Shown piece by piece: positions 1 through 7,845 of a stretch of 52,016 nt of DNA; the stretch's first letter is position 1; every line of letters starts with the position of its first letter. Source of the stretch: an uncultured Pirellulaceae bacterium. GTDB lineage: Bacteria; Planctomycetota; Planctomycetia; Pirellulales; Pirellulaceae. Where the stretch lies: positions 1 through 52,016 of the forward strand of contig CALFUT010000018.1 in NCBI GenBank assembly GCA_937929805.1, read 5' to 3'. The translations under genes were made by a program, and so were the position numbers. The notes under the pieces were generated by a model that was given only the letters and a program-made list of their open reading frames with translations, was not told the origin of the DNA and did no database searches.

Positions 1-18
1 CTTTTGATCGGTCGTCAT
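1..18 (-). CDS. Start of a leftward gene running off the window (partial)
   Basis: On the minus strand an ATG at 18-16 opens a frame reading MTTDQK to the edge of the window. It is preceded by a good Shine-Dalgarno sequence, AGGAGTG on the minus strand at about 24-30, 6 bases before the ATG. Only six codons are visible, so no function can be given. The call rests on the ribosome binding site and its spacing. The perfect hairpin at 44-102 lies just upstream, in what would be the promoter or leader region. Confidence 0.5.
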
Positions 19-43
19 CTTAACACTCCTTTGAAGTTCGAAA

Positions 44-102
44 GATTTTGGGGCGAATGAAAAAATTCGCTTGGCGCGAATTTTTTCATTCGCCCCAAAA
101 TC
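44..102. repeat. Perfect 27-bp inverted repeat with 5-nt loop
   Basis: The arms 44-70 and 76-102 are exactly complementary over 27 bp, separated by the loop TTGGC at 71-75. The arms contain GGGGCGAATG and run into AAAAAATTCGC. It sits between the start of a leftward gene and the relic of a GxxExxY gene. The arm length and perfection exceed a usual intrinsic terminator. It could be a bidirectional terminator, a palindromic mobile-element remnant or a regulatory hairpin; no second copy was noticed in the window. Confidence 0.9.
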
Positions 103-125
103 AATTATAAAGAATGTCAGATTAA

Positions 126-365
126 GTCGCGACTAATTCAATTGAAGTCAACTACGAAGGCCAAAACGTTGGTAACTTCATCGCCGACATCTTTGTCGAG
201 GGCAAGGTGATCGTCGAACTCAAAGCAGTCCGTCAGTTGACGACCATGCACGAGGTTCAACTCGTCAACTACCTGACCTCGACAAATACTGAAGTCGGCC
301 TGTTGATCAATTTCGGGGCAACCGAGGTTGAAGTAAAGAGAAAACTCAAAACCTTACCGTCCTGA
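126..365 (+). pseudogene. C-terminal relic of a GxxExxY-family protein
   Basis: The frame is open from 126 to the TGA at 363-365 and reads EVNYEGQNVGNFIADIF, then VEGKVIVELKAV, then NYLTSTNTEVGLLINFG. This matches the C-terminal half of the small GxxExxY proteins, which carry a PD-(D/E)XK-like fold; the D of 'IAD' and the E-x-K of 'VELKAV' are still present. The N-terminal half with the name-giving GxxExxY motif is missing. A TAA at 123-125 closes the frame upstream and there is no suitable start codon. About 80 of roughly 125 residues remain, so I call it a 5'-truncated relic. The function of the family is not well established. Confidence 0.8.
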
Positions 366-391
366 ACTTGTTTCGACAGGCTCACAGGACG
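358..391. repeat. Imperfect hairpin with TTCG loop at the end of the GxxExxY relic
   Basis: CGTCCTG (358-364) and CAGGACG (385-391) are complementary and continue with partial pairing towards a central TTCG. The right arm contains the sequence TTCGACAGGCTCA, a stretch often found in dispersed hairpins of bacterial genomes. It overlaps the stop codon of the relic. It may act as a terminator, but no T-run follows. Confidence 0.4.
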
Positions 392-533
392 AGCAGAACC
401 ATCACTCTGGCCAATGTAAAAAAACATTCTGTCGATCTTGTGATCCGGTCCACAAATATCTCAAAGAACTCGGCAGCGACAATAAAGAGGCAAAATGAAA
501 AGCTCGCTTGCGTCTCTCAATCGCCAATTCAAA

Positions 534-2708
534 TCAGAACTTCCGCGTTGCCGCGATGCGTTTGCGGGCGATGTCGACTTCCATCACTTTCACCTTCACG
601 ACGTCACCAACTGAAACGACTTCGTTGGGATCGGAAACAAATTCGTCCGCCAGTTGAGAAATGTGAATCAACGCGTCTTGATGCACACCAAGATCAACAA
701 AGGCACCAAAATGGGTAACGTTAGTGATCACGCCTTCGAGCACTTGATTTGGCTTCAAGTCTTTAATGTCGTTCACCGAATCATTGAACTTGACGATCTT
801 GAACTCGCTTCGAGGATCGCGACCGGGCTTTGCCAACTCTGAAATGATGTCCTCAACCGTCGGGAGACCAACCTCTGACGTAACGAACTCTGAAGGCGTC
901 AGTTTTTCGGCAAGCGTTGAGTTGCCAACGATCTTACCGAGGTCCGCCTTCAGTGCTTTCGCCATTCGTTCAGCGACGGGATAGCTTTCCGGGTGAACGG
1001 CCGAGTTATCCAACGGTTGTTGGCCGCCGCGAATCCTCAAAAAACCGGCCGCTTGCAAAAAAGCCTTTTTGCCCAGCTTGGGAACTTTCAAAAGTTGCTT
1101 CCGGTTTTCGAATCGGCCGTTGGAGTTGCGATGTTCGACAATGTTGTCGGCTAGTTTCGGTCCGATCCCGGCAACGTGTGAAAGCAGTGCAGCACTGGCC
1201 ATGTTCAGATCGACACCGACACTGTTCACGCAAGATTCGACCACACGATCGAGACATTTCCGTAGCTTGGTTTGATTCACATCGTGTTGGTACTGCCCAA
1301 CGCCGATCGACTTCGGATCCGTTTTTACCAGTTCGGCCAGCGGATCTTGCAGCCGTCGAGCAATACTGATCGCGCCGCGGACGGTGATGTCGAGATCGGG
1401 GAACTCTTTGACTGCCGCGTTACTGGCGGAGTAGATTGATGCTCCTGACTCGCTAACCATAACTTTTGCGATTCCAGACAAACCATGCTTGGACAGATCG
1501 GCCTTGTGCTTCTTCAATAAGTCACCCACGAAGGCGTCGGTTTCCCGGGAAGCTGTGCCGTTTCCGATCGCGATTAACTGAACGTTGTGTTTCTTGATCA
1601 AATCGATCAGCTTCGCGCCGGCACCATCGACGTCGTTCTTCGGAGCCGTTGGATAGATGGTCGTGTTCGCTAAGAATTGGCCCGTCTTGTCGACCACCGC
1701 CACTTTACAGCCCGTGCGAAAGCCGGGATCAATCCCCAACGTGACCTTGGGGCCTGCCGGAGCCGCCATCAGCAGATCGTTTAGATTCTTGCCAAAGACG
1801 GCGATGGCTTCGTCGCCTGCCGTTTCCTTCAGTTGCCCAACAATGGTCGATTCGGTCGCGGGAAGCAGCAAGCGTTTGTAGCAGTCTGTCACGCAGTCGG
1901 TCAGATCTGAGTAGAACTCGAACTGCCGATTCGTCACCAATCGCCGTTGGAGTGTTCTGATCTCGCGTTCGTCATCAATCTCAATCCAAACGCGCAAGAT
2001 GCCCTCATCGGATCCGCGAAGCATGGCAAGGACTCGGTGCCCGGGGACGCGGCCGAGCGATTCCTGCCGATCGAAGTATTGTTCGAACTTGTCCGCTCCA
2101 TCGGCTGTCTTTTTGCCCCGCTTCACCTTCGAGCTAATCTTTCCGAACTTGAAAGCCTGATCGTAAAGCCACTGTCGAGTGTCGGCCTGATCGGCCCACG
2201 TTTCGGAAACGATATCCAAAGCACCGTTCAGGACAGCGTCCGCGTCCGGCAAGTCCTTAGACGGATCGATGTACTTTTTTAGCACCACATTGCGGGGCTG
2301 GCCGATTCTTTCCTGCGTAAGCATTAGGTCGGCCAGCGGTTGCAAACCTTGCTCTCGCGCGATGGCGGCTCGCGTGCGGCGACGTGGCTTGAAGGGCAAG
2401 TAAACTGCTTCCAGCGAACGAAGGTCTAGGCACGATTCGACTTTGGCTCTCAAATCATCAGTCAGGACGCCCTGCTCTTTCAAGCTTTTCAAGACCGCCG
2501 CCATCCGCGCCGCAAGAGCATTGCTCTTGTCCAACGCGTCTTCAATGGCTCGCAACTGGATCTCATTGAGCGTCCCGGTTGCCTCTTTTCGGTAGCGAGC
2601 GATGAACGGGATCGTGTTTCCGTCTTGCAGAAGTTGAATCGTCGACTTCACCTGACCCACACGGATGCCGAGTTCGGCGGCGATTCTATTGGCGACGTCT
2701 GATTTCAT
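534..2708 (-). CDS. tex: Tex family transcription accessory / S1 RNA-binding protein
   Basis: A 724-residue protein of the length usual for Tex (YhgF). The N-terminal helical region has the family signature 'PFIARYRKEATG' (residues about 34-45). A YqgF/RNase H-like fold begins at about residue 323 with 'TLGIDPGFRTG'. Helix-hairpin-helix segments follow ('VAGIGPKLADNIV'), and a C-terminal S1 domain spans about 650-724 ('GVITNVTHFGAFVDLG', 'LIHISQLADEFV'). Tex binds nucleic acid and is linked to transcription in bacteria; its exact role in planctomycetes is not known. The ATG at 2708 fits the family N-terminus. It stands alone on the minus strand, with no operon partner downstream before the window edge. 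Confidence 0.95.
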   Translation of the reverse strand: MKSDVANRIAAELGIRVGQVKSTIQLLQDGNTIPFIARYRKEATGTLNEIQLRAIEDALDKSNALAARMAAVLKSLKEQGVLTDDLRAKVESCLDLRSLEAVYLPFKPRRRTRAAIAREQGLQPLADLMLTQERIGQPRNVVLKKYIDPSKDLPDADAVLNGALDIVSETWADQADTRQWLYDQAFKFGKISSKVKRGKKTADGADKFEQYFDRQESLGRVPGHRVLAMLRGSDEGILRVWIEIDDEREIRTLQRRLVTNRQFEFYSDLTDCVTDCYKRLLLPATESTIVGQLKETAGDEAIAVFGKNLNDLLMAAPAGPKVTLGIDPGFRTGCKVAVVDKTGQFLANTTIYPTAPKNDVDGAGAKLIDLIKKHNVQLIAIGNGTASRETDAFVGDLLKKHKADLSKHGLSGIAKVMVSESGASIYSASNAAVKEFPDLDITVRGAISIARRLQDPLAELVKTDPKSIGVGQYQHDVNQTKLRKCLDRVVESCVNSVGVDLNMASAALLSHVAGIGPKLADNIVEHRNSNGRFENRKQLLKVPKLGKKAFLQAAGFLRIRGGQQPLDNSAVHPESYPVAERMAKALKADLGKIVGNSTLAEKLTPSEFVTSEVGLPTVEDIISELAKPGRDPRSEFKIVKFNDSVNDIKDLKPNQVLEGVITNVTHFGAFVDLGVHQDALIHISQLADEFVSDPNEVVSVGDVVKVKVMEVDIARKRIAATRKF

Positions 2709-2877
2709 GGATGGGTGTCATCTTCGGGGCGGTTGAGGGATCGGATGTTAGCGAAACGGAACGGTTTTTCCAACGCGGCAACCCCTCGTGAATAGCAATT
2801 GGACCGCTGCGAACTAACAACTGACCAATATCTGCGTACGGGGTATCGGGGCGGGCGGCATGGAGTAGACTACCGCC

Positions 2878-3120
2878 ATGAACCGACGACTCACAAAAAT
2901 CAGCAAGTACTTGAGCTTTATTTTGCGGCATCACCCGGAGAAGATTGGGTTGAAATTGGATGCCGAAAGATGGGCGAACATCGACGAACTTGTATCCAAC
3001 GCGAACTCGCATGGTAAGTCCATTACGAATGAGCAAATCAAAGAAGTTGTGGCACAGAACGAGGACAAGATCTTCACGCTAAGCGAAGATGGGCTGAGGA
3101 TCCGTTGCGTAACGTCGTGA
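2878..3120 (+). pseudogene. KptA/Tpt1 RNA 2'-phosphotransferase, RNA-binding lobe only
   Basis: The 80 residues match the N-terminal winged-helix RNA lobe of KptA/Tpt1: 'ISKYLSFILRHHPEKIGL' followed by 'LDAERWANIDEL' and ending 'FTLSEDGLRIR'. Tpt1 removes a 2'-phosphate from RNA using NAD+, and complete proteins are about 180 residues. Here the reading frame stops (TGA 3118-3120) just after the lobe boundary. The whole C-terminal ADP-ribosyltransferase-like NAD+ lobe is absent, and no continuation is seen in other frames before the convergent gene at 3155. The Arg-His pair (R17, H18) and the 'RIR' arginines of the RNA side are kept. It is either a truncated relic or a stand-alone RNA-binding domain. 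A GGAG lies about 10 bases before the ATG. Confidence 0.75.
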
Positions 3121-3154
3121 AAACGCAAGACGCTCAATTGTCCACTTTCACAAC

Positions 3155-5047
3155 TTATCGAGATACTTCCGGGCCAGCGCTGATTGGGGCGAGGTCGCGA
3201 TCACACACGTTGGGACCGCGAGCCACATAATGCGGGGCTCGACGCACCGAGTTCTCGATCGATTCGCGGTCCCATGGCCCCTCCTCAAGAGAAATGCCGT
3301 GCCTTTGAAGTAGCCGTCCGCACGCGAAATCGTATTCGATCAAAGCAAGGTTGTAGTTCGCGATGGCTCGGTGCACGTTGCTGGCGGCCGACGTGGCTCG
3401 CTGTTGAGTGTCCAGCAAAAAGAAAACTTCATCCTGTCCAGCGTCAACGCGTTTACGCTTTGGGATCAATTCTTCCTGAACAGCCACATTCGAATTGTAA
3501 CTGGTTCGGATGGCAGCCATCGCTCGATCGACTTCGACAAAGGCGGCGTTCAAATCGTGCAGCAACTGACGCTTTTGCTCCTTCAAGATCGTTTTCTCAC
3601 GCGCAAGATTTAGTTCCGCGTTGCGAATCGCGACGTGTCCACGACGGTTACCAATCGCTCCGCCCAGCTCAACTCCCAACTGCCAGTCGTCCAGATCACC
3701 ATTGATCAGATCGTCAAACGCACTTCCGTTGGGACGGTCACGGCTACCAAACAGGTTGTCGCCAAATCCACGGAACCCGTACTGACCCACAAAATCCAGC
3801 TGCCACTGATTCAGCTTGCGGCTGGCGAACAATTCTAGCTCGCGTTGCTTGACGGACCATTGCTGACGCCTGATTTCAACGCGTCGATCGAGTGCAATCT
3901 CTTGCGATTGATCCCAATCCAGCACAACGGGAGCAATGGCGGGGTCAGACGTCGGACGAATGAGGCGACCATCAACGGGTGCTAAGCCAAGCAACCGACG
4001 CATCGTTCGTTCGGCTCCAAGAACACCCGGTTGGCCGATGGTCGTGCCGGTCAGCGCGGTTTCTGACTGTGCTTGAAAAGTGAAGTACTGTTGCCGCGCT
4101 TGGGCTTCATCGTCTGGGCGACCGATGCCGTTCTCAAACTGCAACTTTCGATTCTCCCAAACTTCTCGGGCCGCGTCGCGGGCCTCAAGCCGAGTATGCA
4201 AGTCGTGGTATGCGAAATATAGCTCCCAATAGCTGCGTTCGACGTCGCGAATTAGGTCTCGAACGGACCGTTCAAAGTCGGCAAGCGAGATGTCCGATCG
4301 AACGCGCGAGATCAATACTCCGTTGTAAACACCCGTAACGGCATTTGGACCAGCAATTCGATTGACAGCCGTTCCGGCACCACGCCACAGTGGCTGTCGG
4401 ACTTCGACCAAGTTCAACCAATCGTACGCACTGCCGAACTGATTGACGGGCGAGTTATTTCGGTTGTAATCGATCTGGTTACGCAGCGTGAACCGAGTTC
4501 CGGCAGCGGTCGTTTTTTGCAGGTCTGTCTGAAACGTCGCCGCGTCGGTGGTCAGCGCTGGTACACCACCGCCAAAGAACACGTTGTTGAAGGCACGTTC
4601 TGAGTGATTGAAAAATAGACCAGACGTCAATTGGGTATCAAACGCTGAAAGGGCCGCTTCAACGCTGCCGTTGCTGGTTTCATTGATTGCTTGATCGTAA
4701 AGCGTGGTCACTGCGGCGGGTGAACTGGTAACCACTCCACCCAGTTTTTGCATCACCTTGCTGCTTGATAACGCCATGTGGACGCATTCGTCCACCGTTA
4801 GCTCCCACGCTTCTTGGTCGTGAAAATTCGAGATCGTAACAGGTGGCAAAGAGACTAACAGTGGATCGCTTCCGCAACCATCGCAGGCCTCATCGCAACC
4901 GCAGTCGTCGAGCACTGGAGTTTCAATTTGCTGGTAAACGTCCGAACACGTATCGCAAATGGGTTCGTATTCCAACGATGCTTTTCGTTGTGCAGAACAC
5001 CCCGTGGACAGCAGCAGTACCACCAGCGTCAGAATAAACAAGCACAT
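3155..5047 (-). CDS. TolC-family outer-membrane efflux lipoprotein
   Basis: The frame is open far upstream, but the most credible start is the ATG at 5047, giving 630 residues that begin 'MCLFILTLVVLLLSTGC', a signal peptide with an LSTGC lipobox. A Cys-rich stretch follows (DTC, DDCGCDEACDGCG). The rest is a TolC/OEP fold with two similar halves rich in amphipathic helices ('LADFERSVRDLIRDVERSYW', 'ELFASRKLNQWQLDFVGQYG'). It is expected to form an outer-membrane channel for type I secretion or efflux. No ABC transporter or membrane-fusion gene is adjacent. It lies 124 bp downstream of the acidic secreted protein gene on the same strand, so the two are probably co-transcribed. Confidence 0.85.
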   Translation of the reverse strand: MCLFILTLVVLLLSTGCSAQRKASLEYEPICDTCSDVYQQIETPVLDDCGCDEACDGCGSDPLLVSLPPVTISNFHDQEAWELTVDECVHMALSSSKVMQKLGGVVTSSPAAVTTLYDQAINETSNGSVEAALSAFDTQLTSGLFFNHSERAFNNVFFGGGVPALTTDAATFQTDLQKTTAAGTRFTLRNQIDYNRNNSPVNQFGSAYDWLNLVEVRQPLWRGAGTAVNRIAGPNAVTGVYNGVLISRVRSDISLADFERSVRDLIRDVERSYWELYFAYHDLHTRLEARDAAREVWENRKLQFENGIGRPDDEAQARQQYFTFQAQSETALTGTTIGQPGVLGAERTMRRLLGLAPVDGRLIRPTSDPAIAPVVLDWDQSQEIALDRRVEIRRQQWSVKQRELELFASRKLNQWQLDFVGQYGFRGFGDNLFGSRDRPNGSAFDDLINGDLDDWQLGVELGGAIGNRRGHVAIRNAELNLAREKTILKEQKRQLLHDLNAAFVEVDRAMAAIRTSYNSNVAVQEELIPKRKRVDAGQDEVFFLLDTQQRATSAASNVHRAIANYNLALIEYDFACGRLLQRHGISLEEGPWDRESIENSVRRAPHYVARGPNVCDRDLAPISAGPEVSR

Positions 5048-5171
5048 AATGTTGATCGTCAGCTGCGAACCAATGATCGACTGATCTTGCTCCGGTAGCT
5101 GATTTTGATTGATGAAAATGTTTGTTTGCCTATTGCTCACGACGATAATGCTTGGGAAGAAAGTAATATTG

Positions 5172-5930
5172 TTAACGGACGATGGAGCGTTGCCAGACGA
5201 AAGGCGTTTCGCTGCCCGGCCGGCAAAAACCGAGCGGCCCGTCGCACGACTGCGGGTGTTGATCCAGCAGCTTGTATGGAAGTAGCGCTGCTGATCCAAA
5301 AAAGTGTGCCGCTGACAAAACCGTTTGGCGGATCTCGCATCCTTCGGGCGTCTGGCCGTATCGCTCATGGGGAACGTTCTCGAAATACAGCGGCTGATAA
5401 CGGATATCGGGTGCCGCCCAAGCAAAACGTTTCTCTGAGGGAACGACTATCGCTTTGCCACGACTTTGCGCGATCAGTTCGCCAGACTGATCAGCTGGAG
5501 CAGTCGCGTCTGACTCAGCGATGTTGACCCGAAGCGAACGTGTATCGGTGTTAATCGCGACTGGGCCAACGAAGGGCGTGAGCGCACCTTCTTCAGAATC
5601 ATCGTCTCGCAGATCGTCATCAAGTTCTTCGTCATCGAGAGACAGCTCATCGGTACCCATGTCCTCGGCGCGGTCAGAGAATTTGTCGTTCTTGCTTTCG
5701 CCCGGCTCCGAATCATCCGGCTGCGGGCGATCGAGTTGTAACTCTTCCGCCAATGGCTCCAGCTCATCATCCACTCGTCGTGAACTTGCTGACTGTGCAG
5801 TCGTTTCGGACCCATCCTGAAGAAACCCAACACAACCAAACACCGCTGTGGTTATCGCAAGCTGTCCAACAATCGACACAGCCAAGGCCAAACTGACGAG
5901 GCCGCCCGTGTGGAGATAAGATCGAGTCAT
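5172..5930 (-). CDS. Secreted acidic protein of unknown function, upstream of the TolC-like gene
   Basis: The ATG at 5930 gives 252 residues starting 'MTRSYLHTGGLVSLALAVS', a plausible signal peptide; a longer frame opens at 6047 but lacks such an N-terminus. Residues about 45-120 are strongly acidic and probably disordered ('SLDDEELDDDLRDDDSEEG'). The C-terminal part is compact and ends 'PQSCDGPLGFCRPGSETPF', with 'WAAPDIRYQPLYFENVPHER' before it. From memory this C-terminal pattern recurs in planctomycete proteins encoded next to TolC-like genes, but I know no function. An envelope role with the downstream channel is inferred from position only. Confidence 0.75.
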   Translation of the reverse strand: MTRSYLHTGGLVSLALAVSIVGQLAITTAVFGCVGFLQDGSETTAQSASSRRVDDELEPLAEELQLDRPQPDDSEPGESKNDKFSDRAEDMGTDELSLDDEELDDDLRDDDSEEGALTPFVGPVAINTDTRSLRVNIAESDATAPADQSGELIAQSRGKAIVVPSEKRFAWAAPDIRYQPLYFENVPHERYGQTPEGCEIRQTVLSAAHFFGSAALLPYKLLDQHPQSCDGPLGFCRPGSETPFVWQRSIVR

Positions 5931-6462
5931 GATGATAAGATTGCCAAGCCACAAACGAACGAGGTAAGCGCGAATAACCCTGTGCAAGTCGACGGGACAA
6001 CGCTGTTGGGAATCATCGACCATCAAAACGCTCAAAATTGGAAGCATTGATTCATCAGGCAGACTTGAGGCAGCTTACGGAGCCGTTAGAGTCGGAAAAC
6101 TTTGCCAAACTCGGAAACTTGGCCCCGCGGCTCGGTTACCAAACAAGGGCAGAACAATCGCTTGCTGATTCAGCGTCCCGGCGGCCTGACGAGAAAACCG
6201 GCTCCGCTGCCCCAATGGTGCCAACCAAACAGTGAAATTGGGCCCCAAAACAGCATTTGGCATGAATCTGATGCCAAAAACGCTTGAAAACCAAAACCTG
6301 AACCCGTTTTCAAGGGTTATAATTTCGCTGGCTACTGAGTGATTATCCAAGCCGGCATCCTCAAACCGCGTTTTATGATGAAGGGTTGAGCCCAAACCCT
6401 GCGAGATTCCGATTTCCTTATAGCAGCCAGCTTTTCTCAACACGCAACTCCAAGAGTCGCCC
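5931..6462. promoter_or_regulatory. Divergent intergenic region with two spaced palindromes and a TATAAT box
   Basis: This region separates the leftward acidic-protein gene from the rightward DUF1501 operon. It holds TTTGGCAT (6256-6263) / ATGCCAAA (6271-6278), a perfect 8-bp inverted repeat with a 7-nt spacer. Next is CTTGAAAAC (6283-6291) / GTTTTCAAG (6306-6314), a perfect 9-bp inverted repeat. Four bases later comes TATAAT (6318-6323). The last is a candidate -10 element for the operon; no clear -35 lies at the usual distance, so an activator binding the palindromes is possible. No gene is seen here. Confidence 0.45.
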
Positions 6463-7788
6463 ATGACTTGTTCAGATCACATTCTTAGCCGTCGCAATCT
6501 GCTGACCGTCGGCGCTGTTGGTGGGCTCGGTCTTTCGTTGACGGATTTTTTCAGAATTCAGGCCGCTCAAGCCGCTCAGCCAATCGACTCGAAGCAGAAT
6601 CATTTTCAGAACTCGGAGGGAACGGCGAAGTCGGTCATCTTTATTTTCTTGCCCGGCGGAATGGCGCAGCAAGAGTCGTTTGACCCAAAACCAAATGCGC
6701 CGATTGAGTATCGAGGGCCGCTCGACAGCATTGCCACCAGTCTGACCGGCGTTCGTTTTTCGTCCCAGTTCAAGAAGACGGCACAGATCGCAGACAAGCT
6801 GACCATCATCCGTTCCCTAACGCATGGCGAGGCGGCTCACGAACGAGGCGTCCACAACATGTTCACCGGTTATCGCCCGAGCCCAGCGTTGCGATACCCC
6901 AGCATGGGCAGTGTGGTTTCGCAGGAGTTTGGGCCTCGCAATCACTTGCCGCCGTACGTCTTGGTACCGAACGTTCCCAACGAGTTCGCGGGCCCCGGCT
7001 ACTTAAGCTCCGCGCATGCGGGTTTCAGTCTTGGTTCGGATCCGGCCAAGAAAGATTATCGAGTCCGTGATTTGTCGCTGCCAAAAAATGTTGACATGCA
7101 GCGTTTCGGAAAGCGTCGGAAGTTACTGGACATCGTGAACGAGCATTTTCGCCAACGAGAACAGTCTGATGCGATTGACGCCATGGACTCATTTTACGGC
7201 AAAGCATTTTCGTTGATCAGCTCCAAAGAGGCTCGTGAGGCATTTGACATATCCAAAGAGGATGACAAACTCCGGACGCGGTATGGCCGGAACGAGTACG
7301 GCGCGCGGATGCTGGTCGCACGACGGCTGGTGGAAGCCGGTGTGCGGTTTGTGTCATTGACTTGTGGCGGCTGGGATCATCATGCGAACATCGAAACGGC
7401 CATGAAGAACAATGTTCCTCAATTCGATCAAGGGTTTTCGGCATTGATCGACGACCTGTCGGAACGAGGCTTACTCGATTCGACCTTGGTCTGCGTGACG
7501 TCCGAGTTCGGGCGTTCGCCTAAGATTAACGCTCAAGCGGGCCGCGATCACTGGCCAAAAGTTTTCAGCAACTTGTTAGCAGGCGGAGGAGTTCGCCGCG
7601 GTCACGTTTTTGGAAGCTCAAATGCCACCGCCAGCGAACCGGACGAAGATCCACTCTCGGTCGAAGACTGGGCGACCACGATCTACCACTGCTTGGGCAT
7701 CAATGCGAAAAAGGAACTCATGGCTCCCGGCGGTCGACCGATCGAAATCGTCGAAGGTGGCAACGTCCGCTCAGACTTGTTGGCCTAA
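6463..7788 (+). CDS. DUF1501 domain protein, Tat-exported
   Basis: A 441-residue DUF1501 protein, a planctomycete-rich family with an alkaline-phosphatase/sulfatase-like fold. The N-terminus has a twin-arginine signal, 'SRRNLLTVGAVGGLGLSLTD', ending near 'AAQA'. Family blocks visible are 'FLPGGMAQQESFDPKP' (about residue 64), 'RSLTHGEAAHERGVHNMFTG', 'TCGGWDHHANIE', 'VTSEFGRSPKIN' and 'GRDHWPKVF'. The substrate is unknown. It is the first gene of an operon with a PPC protein and two cytochrome-motif proteins. DUF1501 and DUF1549/DUF1553 genes are commonly paired in these genomes, so the products probably act together outside the cytoplasmic membrane. Confidence 0.9.
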   Translation: MTCSDHILSRRNLLTVGAVGGLGLSLTDFFRIQAAQAAQPIDSKQNHFQNSEGTAKSVIFIFLPGGMAQQESFDPKPNAPIEYRGPLDSIATSLTGVRFSSQFKKTAQIADKLTIIRSLTHGEAAHERGVHNMFTGYRPSPALRYPSMGSVVSQEFGPRNHLPPYVLVPNVPNEFAGPGYLSSAHAGFSLGSDPAKKDYRVRDLSLPKNVDMQRFGKRRKLLDIVNEHFRQREQSDAIDAMDSFYGKAFSLISSKEAREAFDISKEDDKLRTRYGRNEYGARMLVARRLVEAGVRFVSLTCGGWDHHANIETAMKNNVPQFDQGFSALIDDLSERGLLDSTLVCVTSEFGRSPKINAQAGRDHWPKVFSNLLAGGGVRRGHVFGSSNATASEPDEDPLSVEDWATTIYHCLGINAKKELMAPGGRPIEIVEGGNVRSDLLA

Positions 7789-7845
7789 AAACCAAAATAG
7801 TCTGAATTGGCCATCACTCGAATCAGCCCGCCATTTCCTCAGATC

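Noticed and set aside
5048-5425. N-terminal extension of the TolC-like frame
   Set aside because: It overlaps the acidic secreted-protein gene in another frame, and the lipoprotein signal peptide begins only at 5047.
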